NCBI GenBank assembly: GCA_035606355.1
Contig: DATNFO010000067.1
Location: 1-64,000 of the forward strand
Source of the DNA: Sulfopaludibacter sp035606355
GTDB taxonomy: Bacteria > Acidobacteriota > Terriglobia > Bryobacterales > Bryobacteraceae
Length of the DNA stretch: 64,000 bases
Direction: 5' to 3'
In this document: positions 33,436 to 41,835 of the stretch, one piece after another
Numbering within the stretch: the first letter of the stretch is position 1
Layout: every line of letters starts with the position of its first letter
The notes under the pieces: generated by a model
Told to the model about the DNA's origin: nothing
What the model saw: only the letters and a program-made list of their open reading frames with translations
Databases searched by the model: none
Made by a program: the position numbers and the translations under genes

Positions 33436-34721
33436 TTCTCCGCACTGCACTGATTAGTGTCTTATTTGCCGGTGCTGCCTCCGCCGGGACTCCGGCCGAA
33501 GTAAAAGCCCGCATCGACGCGCAAATTCCGGACTTACTCGAGACCTATCACGACCTCCATCTGCACCCGGAACTTTCGCACCAGGAAGAGCACACCTCCG
33601 CGTTTATCGCTGCCGAATTGCGCAAGGCGGGCTTCACGGTGACCGAACACATCGGCAAGTATGACGATGGGAGCGCTGCCTACGGGGTCGCGGGCGTGCT
33701 CAAGAACGGCCCCGGACCGGTAGTCCTGCTCCGCACCGAGTTGGATGCTCTACCGGTGGTGGAAGCTACAGGGTTGCCGTTCTCCAGCACGGTGCGCTCC
33801 AAAAATCAGGCAGGCCAGGACGTAGGAGTAATGCACGCCTGCGGGCATGACCTGCACATGACCTCATTTCTGGGCACTGCACGCGTGCTTGCCGCGTCGA
33901 AGGACTTGTGGAGCGGCACTCTGGTGATGATCGGGCAGCCTTCGGAAGAAACCATCGACGGCGCGCACGCGATGCTCAATGGCGGCCTGTACTCGATTGT
34001 GCCGAAGCCGGACTTCGCGATCGCCATGCATGACGAACCGACGATTGAAGCCGGGAAGGTGGGGGTGGTCTCCGGGCCGGTTTATGCGGGCGCGAGTTCG
34101 GTGGAAGTGACCATCAAAGGAATCAGCGGCCACGGCGCGCACCCTGAGGCCACCAAGGATCCGATCGTAATGGCGGCGCAATATATCATGGCGATCCAGA
34201 CGATTGTGAGCCGGCAGACTCTGCCGCTGGATCCGGCGGTGGTCACGGTCGGCTCGATCCATGGCGGGTCGAAGAACAACATCATCCCGGATGAAGTAAC
34301 TCTGGGGCTCACGGTGCGCGCGTTTAACGAGGACGTTCGCGAGAACATCCTTTCGTCATTGAAGAGGATGGCGAACGGCGTGGCGATGTCCGCCGGAATG
34401 CCCGAAGACCGCTATCCCACGATGCGGATCTACGAATCGACGCCAATCACGTATAACGATCCGAAGCTTACCGAGCGGCTGAAAGCGACGTTCGCAAGCA
34501 CGTTGGGCACGACCAATGTGATCGATGCGCGGCCGGTCATGGTGTCAGAGGACTTCGGGCAACTTGGGCTGCAACGCCAGATTCCCGTGACGCTCTTCAT
34601 GCTGGGCGCCAGTTCCACGGCGTCTCTACACTCCAGTAAGTTCTACCCGAAGATGGACCCAGCATTGAAGACGGGTATCACGGCCGAAGTAAGTGCGATT
34701 CTGGACTTACTGCGGAAGTAA
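33432..34721 (+). CDS. M20-family amidohydrolase (hippurate/aminoacylase type), secreted
   Basis: A 429-residue protein with a signal peptide (MILRTALISVLFAGAASA). The metal-binding motif HACGHD (in VMHACGHDLHM) and the catalytic Glu of PSEETIDGAHAM are in place, and SGHGAHP supplies the lid domain histidine. M20D enzymes remove acyl groups from amino acids or related amides. The ATGA overlap with the porter makes it the third gene of the sugar operon, which is odd for an amidase. It may trim N-acyl groups from amino sugars or amino acids. Confidence 0.87.
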   Translation: MILRTALISVLFAGAASAGTPAEVKARIDAQIPDLLETYHDLHLHPELSHQEEHTSAFIAAELRKAGFTVTEHIGKYDDGSAAYGVAGVLKNGPGPVVLLRTELDALPVVEATGLPFSSTVRSKNQAGQDVGVMHACGHDLHMTSFLGTARVLAASKDLWSGTLVMIGQPSEETIDGAHAMLNGGLYSIVPKPDFAIAMHDEPTIEAGKVGVVSGPVYAGASSVEVTIKGISGHGAHPEATKDPIVMAAQYIMAIQTIVSRQTLPLDPAVVTVGSIHGGSKNNIIPDEVTLGLTVRAFNEDVRENILSSLKRMANGVAMSAGMPEDRYPTMRIYESTPITYNDPKLTERLKATFASTLGTTNVIDARPVMVSEDFGQLGLQRQIPVTLFMLGASSTASLHSSKFYPKMDPALKTGITAEVSAILDLLRK

Positions 34722-34722
34722 G

Positions 34723-36504
34723 TCAGCGGACAACCACCGCGCCGCGGTACATGTTCATTCCGCACGCGAAGCTCAGCTCGCGCGCCGGCCCCGCGGGAAG
34801 CTCGACCACCACCGATTCTCCCGCGGGCAGCTTCCGCCGAATGCCCAGCTCGGGGAACACGACCTCAGAAGCGCAGTTCTCGGCATCCTGACGGGTGAAC
34901 GCGATCCTTGACGCGCGTCCGGCGGGAACTGTCACGCGCGCGGGCGAAAATCCGCCGCGGCCCACGGATACGCGAGCATCCGCGGCGGTGTCCGCAGCCG
35001 GTTTCGCCGCCTCGCCTTCTTCGACTGCAATCACCCACGACACCGTGCTCACTCGCCCTGCACGCTGAAACTGAAACCAGAGCTTATACAGTCCGGGCCG
35101 GTTAAAGCCGGTGACCGTTCGAATGACGGAAGGGCTCGGACCCGCGAGAGGAGCGGAGTGAGTATGGACGGTGGTTTCCATCGCCGCTACACCATCGAGC
35201 GGATGGGCGTGGATAAAATCCTTCCGATCCGCGGAAACGATCATGATGTGGGCCCACGCGCCAAGATAAGGCTCCAGATTGTTTGCATCCAAACGAAAGC
35301 CAAGTTCGAGATCGCGGCCGGCGGCGATGGCCGGCGGCAAATCGAGAGTAACCCGGACGCCATCCACAACTTTACTCAGCCCGGTATCCGGCGTGAGCTT
35401 CCGCACGGGACCTCGCGGACCCGGCACTGTGAGCTCCCGGCGGTCGATGACGCCGCCGCTTCCGGGAGGCGTATAGTCCGCGAACATCGTATAAGTACCG
35501 CCATGGCCGAAGCCATACTCGACGGTGAACACGCCGCCGGCAGCGGGCTCGGGGTGGATGTGCGCGAACTCGGCTAAGTCATCCGACACTACAACCAGAT
35601 GGACAGGCTTCTCATGCACCTTTTCGAGAAACCGGAGGGGCCGGCCGGCGGAATCCTTGAACTGAAACGTGAGTAAGTGGGGCGCAACAACGGCGGACGC
35701 CGGGAGTTCACCGTAATAAGTGGGACCAACCAGATAAGGCCATGCGGTCATGAAGTACGCGTAAGTTCCGTGCGGATACTCGGGCGTGCGCACCCAGCGG
35801 CCGTTGTGCTCGTCCAGGTCACCGCTGCCGGCGTCGTACTCGTAATCTTCGGCAAATGTACCCAACGGGTAGGACGCGCTCACGTCCGGACCCTCCTGGC
35901 CGGGCATCAGCACTGTGCCATCGGGCAGCACAAGGCGGCGAGCGATGTTTCGCAGCTTGTAGCTGGATGTCATGCGATGGGGATTGCCTGCACCGTCCCA
36001 GCCGTATGGCCCATAAATGGGGTATCCATCAAGGGCGTAGCCGAGGATCGGGGAGTGCCGCGATGCATTCTCTTTCAGCGCTGCCACCAGCGGTGACTTC
36101 CCGGAGGCGGATGCCGCGATCGCATCCTGATGCCATAGATTCCGGTCGCGGTAGGACACGGTCCCGATGGAGTTGTAGATTGGAACTCCGGTCGCAAAGA
36201 CGCCGACGATTCCGAGGGGCGTGATTACCGGGCGCGCCGCAGGCCGTGGATCCCTGGGAATCCGAAATTCCAATTTGCGCGGCCCGGCAGGCGCTTCGTA
36301 CTGATTGGCCTCCAGCGACCCGAACGAATGTAGCGAGAGTCCCGCCGAATCGACATACACGAAATCCCGATCCCATCGCACGGCATGCACGTCCGGCGCA
36401 ATCGCCAGCGCCGCCGCGTTCGCAGGCGCGGACATTACCCAACAGTGCAACTCGGGCGACGCGGCAGACGTCCCCAAAAGCGCGGCGATGAGCAGAGGAA
36501 TCAT
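34723..36504 (-). CDS. YHYH-domain-like protein with histidine motifs and C-terminal cupredoxin-like domain
   Basis: A 593-residue secreted protein. A signal peptide (MIPLLIAALLGTSA) is followed by a YHYH-like domain (about 30-270, with GYALDGYPIYGPYGWDG and DAGSGDLDEHNGRW). The central part carries two similar motifs, VHLVVVSDDLAEFAHIHP and AHIMIVSADRKDFIHAHP, likely metal ligands. The final 100 residues resemble a cupredoxin domain, with two cysteines, ENCASEVVF and FACGMNMYRG. The NGQYHYH motif of the upstream paralogue is missing here (SYRDRNLWHQD). Its start overlaps the paralogue stop (ATGA). A copper-handling role is inferred, not shown. Confidence 0.75.
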   Translation of the reverse strand: MIPLLIAALLGTSAASPELHCWVMSAPANAAALAIAPDVHAVRWDRDFVYVDSAGLSLHSFGSLEANQYEAPAGPRKLEFRIPRDPRPAARPVITPLGIVGVFATGVPIYNSIGTVSYRDRNLWHQDAIAASASGKSPLVAALKENASRHSPILGYALDGYPIYGPYGWDGAGNPHRMTSSYKLRNIARRLVLPDGTVLMPGQEGPDVSASYPLGTFAEDYEYDAGSGDLDEHNGRWVRTPEYPHGTYAYFMTAWPYLVGPTYYGELPASAVVAPHLLTFQFKDSAGRPLRFLEKVHEKPVHLVVVSDDLAEFAHIHPEPAAGGVFTVEYGFGHGGTYTMFADYTPPGSGGVIDRRELTVPGPRGPVRKLTPDTGLSKVVDGVRVTLDLPPAIAAGRDLELGFRLDANNLEPYLGAWAHIMIVSADRKDFIHAHPLDGVAAMETTVHTHSAPLAGPSPSVIRTVTGFNRPGLYKLWFQFQRAGRVSTVSWVIAVEEGEAAKPAADTAADARVSVGRGGFSPARVTVPAGRASRIAFTRQDAENCASEVVFPELGIRRKLPAGESVVVELPAGPARELSFACGMNMYRGAVVVR

Positions 36505-38372
36505 TGAACGGTAATGTACACTGCGTTGGAAGGCAAACCCGCGGCAGTAACCACGACATCGACCTGGCCCTTTCCCGCCAATGCCGGTGGAATCAGAATG
36601 TTGTACTGATCCAGGCCCGGGTAAGTGCCCTGCGGACCCGCATAAGTTACCGTTGCACTTACTCCGCCGATGGTAGCCGCTGCCGAAGTGGCGCTTCCGA
36701 GTCCGCTTCCGAATAATGCCAGGTAGGAGCCTGCCGGAATAGCCGAAGTTACCGGCGTGACCGTTCCCGATTCACTTATACCGTATGCCGCCGCGAGGCC
36801 CGTATCATCCAGCATAAAGAGGTTCGGGTAAGTGGAAACTACGTTGATGCTACCCGTCGTGGAACTGCCCGCCGCGCTCACGGTGACGGCGGCCACTCCG
36901 TTCGCCATTCCTGCCGGGACGGCGAAATTGATCTGGCCGGGTGAAGCGTACGATATCTGAGCGGGCCTTGACACTCCAGCCGAATCGCGGACCGTGACCG
37001 TCGCGCCGCCGAGGGAGTTCGGCCAGTTCGCGGAGGCCGCCGCCTGCGTGGAAGTAGCGATGGTGGGGTTGAAGATCGGGTACGCGGTGACCAGCGAACC
37101 CGGCGCCGTTGGGCCGCCTTCATACGATGCCGCCGAGACGATCAGCACACCGGGGGCTACACCTCCGCCGCCGCGGTCCGCGCCGCCGCTGTTCGAATAA
37201 CTGGCGCCATCCAGGAAGTTGAAGACGGCAACGCCGTTCACCCACAATCCGCAATCGCCGAGGCCGGTGGCCGTAGGCGTGGAGGCCGCGGCGGGCGCAC
37301 TCGGGAATTGAAACTGGACACTCTGCACGGCGGGAAAGTTAGCGAAGATTCCGCCGTTGTTCGCGAAGCCGAACCAGGGTCCGAAGGTATAACTCGGCAG
37401 GCCGGTGGCATTGACGTAGACCGCGCTCGAGGAATAGCGCACCCGCTGCACGTCCGCGAGCGCGGGAGTAGTCACGCTTCCACTGGTCTGTACGCCTGCG
37501 GGCAGCGCACCCGGCCACGTAGTAATTGGACCAGCGGCTGGATTCGCCGGGCTGACGATTTGCGCGTACTTAGTTGCATTCGTCTCCCAAGTATTCAGGA
37601 GCGGCGATGTGGCAGCGGTCCCACTGAGCGCACCGTTCACGAAGTAATCGGTCAATGTGCCGGGCGCCTGCTGCACCTGACCGCCGGTAGCCGCGCCGCG
37701 AAACTGCCCGGCGACAATGTATGGAAATACCGGGTTGCCATTGTCATCGATAGTGACGAAGTAAGCATAGGTCCCGGCGGGAAACTCCGGCGTGACTGTG
37801 GTGCGGCCGTTGTACTGGTCCAGGTCGCCCGAACCGGCGACATAATCGTAATCCTCTACATAACGCCCAAGCGGATAACTAACGCTGACGTCCGGCCCGT
37901 ATTGGTTCGCGGCGAGTTGCTGCGAGATGCCGGAATGGTTCGGCAGCGCCCAATCCGGCAGAGAGGTGCGCCTGGTGATCTGGCGAAGTTGGAAGCTCGA
38001 TCTCATACGCTGAATCGCGCTCTTCGGATTCGTAGCGTCCGAATAGCCGTACGGGCCATAAATGGGGTAACCATCCTGCGCCCAGCCCAGAATCGGCGAA
38101 TGCGCCCAACCGGAGGACTTCTCCTTGTAAATCGTTCCGGTTCGAGTAACTCTGGCGATCGTAAGATTGTCATTCAACTGCGCACGCAGACAGACCGGGT
38201 TCACGTGATAGTGATACTGCCCGTTTTGCGGCTGGTGTCCCTGGCACGCATCGAAGGTCTGCGATTCTCCGAAGGCCGCATTCCGCCGCCAGATGCCGTC
38301 ACCGGCGCCGCCTCCGCCGCCCGGTTGCGCGAACAACGGAGCGGCGCAACATACCGCAAGCAGTAGCTTCAC
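36501..38372 (-). CDS. YHYH-domain protein with TIGR03437-type C-terminal domain
   Basis: A 623-residue secreted protein. The GTG start (signal VKLLLAVCCAAPLFA) is preceded by AGAGGGG (38378-38384), five bases away. The YHYH domain (about 30-310) includes NGQYHYHVNPVC, DGYPIYGPYGYSD and YVAGSGDLDQYNGR. The C-terminal 220 residues match TIGR03437, with VRDSAGVSRPAQISYASPGQ and NFAVP, a domain common in Solibacter-type acidobacteria. The role is unknown. It is cotranscribed with the paralogue at 34723-36504. The frame is open upstream of the GTG, but only the chosen start gives a signal peptide. Confidence 0.85.
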   Translation of the reverse strand: MKLLLAVCCAAPLFAQPGGGGGAGDGIWRRNAAFGESQTFDACQGHQPQNGQYHYHVNPVCLRAQLNDNLTIARVTRTGTIYKEKSSGWAHSPILGWAQDGYPIYGPYGYSDATNPKSAIQRMRSSFQLRQITRRTSLPDWALPNHSGISQQLAANQYGPDVSVSYPLGRYVEDYDYVAGSGDLDQYNGRTTVTPEFPAGTYAYFVTIDDNGNPVFPYIVAGQFRGAATGGQVQQAPGTLTDYFVNGALSGTAATSPLLNTWETNATKYAQIVSPANPAAGPITTWPGALPAGVQTSGSVTTPALADVQRVRYSSSAVYVNATGLPSYTFGPWFGFANNGGIFANFPAVQSVQFQFPSAPAAASTPTATGLGDCGLWVNGVAVFNFLDGASYSNSGGADRGGGGVAPGVLIVSAASYEGGPTAPGSLVTAYPIFNPTIATSTQAAASANWPNSLGGATVTVRDSAGVSRPAQISYASPGQINFAVPAGMANGVAAVTVSAAGSSTTGSINVVSTYPNLFMLDDTGLAAAYGISESGTVTPVTSAIPAGSYLALFGSGLGSATSAAATIGGVSATVTYAGPQGTYPGLDQYNILIPPALAGKGQVDVVVTAAGLPSNAVYITVQ

Positions 38373-38377
38373 TTTGT

Positions 38378-38384
38378 CCCCTCT
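38378..38384 (-). promoter_or_regulatory. Ribosome binding site selecting a GTG start
   Basis: AGAGGGG sits five bases before the GTG at 38372, where translation yields a signal peptide. Upstream in-frame codons lack such a site. Confidence 0.6.
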
Positions 38385-38508
38385 GCTTCTATTGCATGGC
38401 CGGAATGTAAAGGCCATATTCAGCGTTTCGGCCGAATTGTTAAGCCTGTGTAAAGTAGCACGGACGCGGCGGACCTGGGGGAACGCACCCGCACGCCTTC
38501 GATGTGAG

Positions 38509-39051
38509 CTACCCAGCGCCCCGTGCAGCGCGCAAAGTGCGGAAGGTGATGGACCAGCGGAGTGCGGCAACGGGCGGGATCATGTGCTGCCATTCTTTGC
38601 GCGCGCTACCGGTTAGAAGATAGATGGAGCGCGGAGGCAGTTCAACAGCAGCAGTCTCCCAGTTCCGCGTCTGGCCGCGACGAAATCGCATACGGCACGC
38701 CGCGCCCAGCGATACACCGGCAACGATGCCGAAGTGCGGAGCATCGCGATGCCAGCCTATGCCCGCGCCCGGGGCGTACTCGGTGACCAGGACTTCGGAG
38801 AACTCTTCCGCGGCGATACCGGCCAGCGCCGCTGCACGGCTCCGCGCGTCGTGGAACTCCTCGGGAATCGGAGGTCCCGGGGTCAAGCGGAAGCTCTCGA
38901 ACGCGTATCTCCACCCGAACTGCGCGACTCGCCGCTTCGCGGTGACGCCGTGCATGCGTACTTCGCCGAACGAGATGCCGCGAACGAAATCGATCAGTGC
39001 GGCCTCTTTGACGGCGCTCAGAACATCGCGTTCGAGGACAAACCCATCCAC
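38509..39051 (-). CDS. AlkB-type 2-oxoglutarate/Fe(II) dioxygenase
   Basis: A 180-residue protein of the AlkB fold. The iron ligands are His and Asp in GWHRDAPHFG and the later His in WQHMIPPV, and 2-oxoglutarate is bound by Arg in LRWSITFR. Such enzymes demethylate alkylated DNA or RNA bases. The predicted start is GTG (VDGFVLERD). It lies 9 nt downstream of the hemerythrin-like gene and on the same strand, so it is probably cotranscribed. Whether it is a nucleic-acid repair enzyme or a plant-type homologue is not decided by sequence. Confidence 0.88.
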   Translation of the reverse strand: MDGFVLERDVLSAVKEAALIDFVRGISFGEVRMHGVTAKRRVAQFGWRYAFESFRLTPGPPIPEEFHDARSRAAALAGIAAEEFSEVLVTEYAPGAGIGWHRDAPHFGIVAGVSLGAACRMRFRRGQTRNWETAAVELPPRSIYLLTGSARKEWQHMIPPVAALRWSITFRTLRAARGAG

Positions 39052-39060
39052 AGCGCCAGC

Positions 39061-39609
39061 TTAAACGACGAGCGCCTCTTCGCGCGAGATCTGTCCGGAC
39101 ATTGCGGGCAGCCTGGACTGCTCCATTTGCCGACGCAGCATCGGGAACACCACTTGCTCTTCTTCGGCAGCGTGGCTGCGAATGAGGTCCGTGAGCGCGG
39201 CCACCTGCGGGCTCCAATCGGCGCCGCTCATCAGCTTGTCCTCCATTTCGTAGAGCAGGATCTTCATTTCGGCATGGTCGTCATAGAGTTGTTTGCTCTC
39301 ATCGGACTCGCGGGCTTGCCCGTGGACGATCGGGTACACCACATCCTCTTCAGCCATGGCGTGCTTGGCCAGTTTGCGTTTGAGCGCCAGGAAGAGGCGG
39401 GATCGCTGCATCTTGGAATCCTGCGGCGCCTGACTCAACTGTTCGCAGACGGAGAGAATCTGCCGGTGATCTTCAATGAGAAGCTCGAACGGGTCGCCGC
39501 CCGCTTTGACGCGGCCGGAGGCCGTCACTATTCCGATGAGAGGAGGCACCAGTTTGCCGCCAATCACGCCCGCCGCCACACCGCCGAGAAACATCGCTAA
39601 TTTGCTCAT
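39061..39609 (-). CDS. Membrane-anchored hemerythrin-domain protein
   Basis: A 182-residue protein. An N-terminal hydrophobic segment (about 3-30, with GGVAAGVIGG) is followed by a four-helix hemerythrin domain with the ligand histidines in IEDHRQI, AKHAMAEEDVVYP, DDHAEM and SHAAEEEQVVFPML. It would bind O2 or sense redox state via a di-iron site. The start was chosen as ATG 39609 because CAGAGG precedes it and a membrane segment follows. It is upstream of the alkB-type gene and divergent from the GH13 gene. Confidence 0.85.
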   Translation of the reverse strand: MSKLAMFLGGVAAGVIGGKLVPPLIGIVTASGRVKAGGDPFELLIEDHRQILSVCEQLSQAPQDSKMQRSRLFLALKRKLAKHAMAEEDVVYPIVHGQARESDESKQLYDDHAEMKILLYEMEDKLMSGADWSPQVAALTDLIRSHAAEEEQVVFPMLRRQMEQSRLPAMSGQISREEALVV

Positions 39610-39673
39610 AGCCTCTGAGTAACATGCAGGCGCGGGCCGGAAGTAGCGATTTTCGAACGCGTGAAACACCGCC

Positions 39674-41374
39674 GTGCGATTGGCGACATACGGCGGTGGA
39701 CGGACGAACGCGGGATACGCGACGATCAATCGTGTGCAGGGCCTGTGGCACAAAAACGCGATTGTCTACACGATCGATGTGGAGTCTTTCGCCGACGGCA
39801 ATGGAGATGGCATCGGCGATTTTCTGGGGCTTTCGAAGAAGCTGGATTACCTTGCCGGCCTGAACGTCAATTGCCTGTGGCTGCAGCCGTTCTTCCCTTC
39901 CCCGTTTCGCGATCACGGCTACGATATCAGCGACTACTACGCGATTGATCCAAGGTACGGCACGCTCGGAGATTTCGTCGAGTTTTCGCAGGCCGCGCGC
40001 GATCGGGGCATCCGCGTGATCGCCGATCTGGTGGTCAACCACACTTCCAACGAGCATGCGTGGTTTCAGACGGCGCGCCGCGACCGCAAATCCAAATACC
40101 GCGACTGGTACGTCTGGTCGAAAGAGAAGCCGCCGAATGCCGGGCAGGGCATGGTATTTCCCGGCGTGCAGAAGACCACGTGGACGTTCGATGAGGAGGC
40201 AGGCGAGTATTACTACCACCGCTTCTACGATTTCCAGCCGGACCTCAACACCGGAAACGCGGAGGTTCGCGCCGAGATCGCGCGCATCATCAAGACCTGG
40301 GTGCAACTCGGGGTCAGCGGCTTTCGCGTGGACGCGCTGCCGTTCGTGATTTCGACAAAAGGTCCGGGCAAAACAAACTTCGGAGACTGCCCGGAGTATC
40401 TGGTGGACATGCGAGAGTGCCTGTCCTGGCAGCGCGGGGACGCCGTATTCATGGCGGAAGCGAATCTGCCGCCGGACCAGGTGTCGATGTACTTCGGCGA
40501 AGGCGACAGGGTCCACGTGATTTTCAATTTCTTCGTGAACCAGCATCTGTGGCTCGCGCTGGCGCGGCAGAAGGCGCAGCCCATACGGGATGCATACGCG
40601 GCGCTGCCAAAGATTCCAAAGTACTGCGAGTCGGCGAACTTCCTGCGTACTCACGACGAGCTGGATCTGGCGCGCCTGAGCGATGGCGAGCGCGAGGAAG
40701 TGTTTCGAGAGTTCGGTCCGTCGCCGGACATGCAGCTTTATGGCCGGGGAATCCGCCGGCGCGCTGCGCCGATGCTCGGCAATAACCGCGACCGGATCGA
40801 ACTCGCCAACAGCCTGATGCTGACGCTGCCTGGAATTCCGGTGCTCCGCTACGGAGACGAAATCGGAATGGGCGAGGATCTCTCGCTGAAAGAGCGCGAT
40901 CCGATCCGCACTCCGATGCAATGGGCCAATGCCGCGAACGCGGGTTTCTCGGCGGCATCCGCGGAGAAGCTTGTGCTTCCGGTGATTCAGCACGGAGAGT
41001 TCGGCTACGAGCACGTGAACGTGGCGGCGCAGCAACGGGATCCGCAATCACTGCTCAATTGGATGGAACACATGACGCGACTGCGGCTGCGCTGCCCCGA
41101 ATTCGGAGAAGAGGAGTGCCGGTGGCTTACGGTGAGCGACCCCGCCGTGCTGGCGCATGCATGCACCGCCGACCGCGGCTGCGTCGCGGCGGTGCACAAC
41201 TTGAGCGGGAGGGAAATTGAGGCGGAGATCGAGCTGTGCGGAGGCATTCAAGGAGTGGTGGATCTTCTGCAGCACACGGAATCACCGGTTTCCCAGGACG
41301 GCCGGCTGCATATCAAGCTGAAGCCGTACGGCTACGCCTGGTTGCGGGAGAGCAACTCGGAACAGCGGGGCTAG
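39674..41374 (+). CDS. GH13 alpha-amylase-family enzyme, trehalose-synthase-like
   Basis: A protein of up to 566 residues. The catalytic (beta/alpha)8 barrel shows conserved regions VNHTS, GFRVDALP (nucleophile Asp, near 221), FMAEANLPPDQ (Glu acid/base, near 260) and FLRTHDELDL (near 326), and a short C-terminal beta domain follows. The THDELDL motif is typical of trehalose synthase (TreS) and close maltose-active enzymes. It interconverts maltose and trehalose or hydrolyses alpha-glucosides in the cytosol. No ATG lies at the front. GTG at 39674 or 39734 (VQGLWHKNAIVY) could start it; the second fits family lengths better. Confidence 0.83.
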   Translation: MRLATYGGGRTNAGYATINRVQGLWHKNAIVYTIDVESFADGNGDGIGDFLGLSKKLDYLAGLNVNCLWLQPFFPSPFRDHGYDISDYYAIDPRYGTLGDFVEFSQAARDRGIRVIADLVVNHTSNEHAWFQTARRDRKSKYRDWYVWSKEKPPNAGQGMVFPGVQKTTWTFDEEAGEYYYHRFYDFQPDLNTGNAEVRAEIARIIKTWVQLGVSGFRVDALPFVISTKGPGKTNFGDCPEYLVDMRECLSWQRGDAVFMAEANLPPDQVSMYFGEGDRVHVIFNFFVNQHLWLALARQKAQPIRDAYAALPKIPKYCESANFLRTHDELDLARLSDGEREEVFREFGPSPDMQLYGRGIRRRAAPMLGNNRDRIELANSLMLTLPGIPVLRYGDEIGMGEDLSLKERDPIRTPMQWANAANAGFSAASAEKLVLPVIQHGEFGYEHVNVAAQQRDPQSLLNWMEHMTRLRLRCPEFGEEECRWLTVSDPAVLAHACTADRGCVAAVHNLSGREIEAEIELCGGIQGVVDLLQHTESPVSQDGRLHIKLKPYGYAWLRESNSEQRG

Positions 41375-41433
41375 GGAAGCATTGTCGCGGGGAGAATCAC
41401 GACCCGCCACAAACTTCCGGCGGGGTCAAGGCA

Positions 41434-41682
41434 TTATGCGGCGGGAGGGATGTTGAGGCGCTTCTCGACTTCCAAAAGGCGGCGTTCCAGGGTGTCGACG
41501 CGGCTACGGAGCGCCGTTTCGTTCACCTCATTCTGCGCGAGCCGCTTGTTGTTCGATTCGGCGAAGTTGTAAAAGGCCTTCAGCACTTCGGTCTGGTTGT
41601 CGCGAATCGCCTCGATGAGTTCGTCTTTGAGGTCTTGGAGGTCGCCTTTCGTCGAGGGCGCGTTGCGGTCGAATTCTGCCAT
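41434..41682 (-). CDS. Small coiled-coil protein
   Basis: An 82-residue protein, charged and helical, with heptad-like spacing in the half from VNETALRSRVDTLERRLLEVEKRL. There is no signal or membrane segment. The function is unknown. A similar small gene often sits near tRNA genes in these genomes, which I cannot verify. The weak ribosome site and short length leave some doubt that it is translated, but codon composition is like that of neighbours. Confidence 0.55.
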   Translation of the reverse strand: MAEFDRNAPSTKGDLQDLKDELIEAIRDNQTEVLKAFYNFAESNNKRLAQNEVNETALRSRVDTLERRLLEVEKRLNIPPAA

Positions 41683-41701
41683 ACGTTTGCTTCCAGTAAG
41701 T

Positions 41702-41776
41702 TGGAGGCGCGGGTCGGAATTGAACCGACGAATAAAGGTTTTGCAGACCTTTGCCTTACCACTTGGCTACCGCGCC
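41702..41776 (-). tRNA. tRNA-Cys (GCA), CCA encoded
   Basis: The 75-nt cloverleaf has acceptor stem GGCGCGG paired with CCGCGCC, T stem GTCGG/CCGAC with loop TTCAATT, and anticodon GCA in GGTCTGCAAAACC. The discriminator base is U73, the identity base for tRNA-Cys, and CCA is encoded at the 3' end. Confidence 0.96.
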
Positions 41777-41835
41777 TCACCGGAGGGCCTGATTGCAAAA
41801 TAACCCGCCGCGCACCCTCAAGTCAAACCGCGGCC

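Noticed and set aside
38373..38570. In-frame extension of the TIGR03437/YHYH gene upstream of the GTG start
   Set aside because: It has no signal peptide and would run into the 3' end of the alkB-type gene. The chosen GTG has a good ribosome site.
39473..41047. 524-codon open frame opposite the GH13 gene
   Set aside because: The GH13 protein has all four catalytic regions, so the opposite frame is a shadow.
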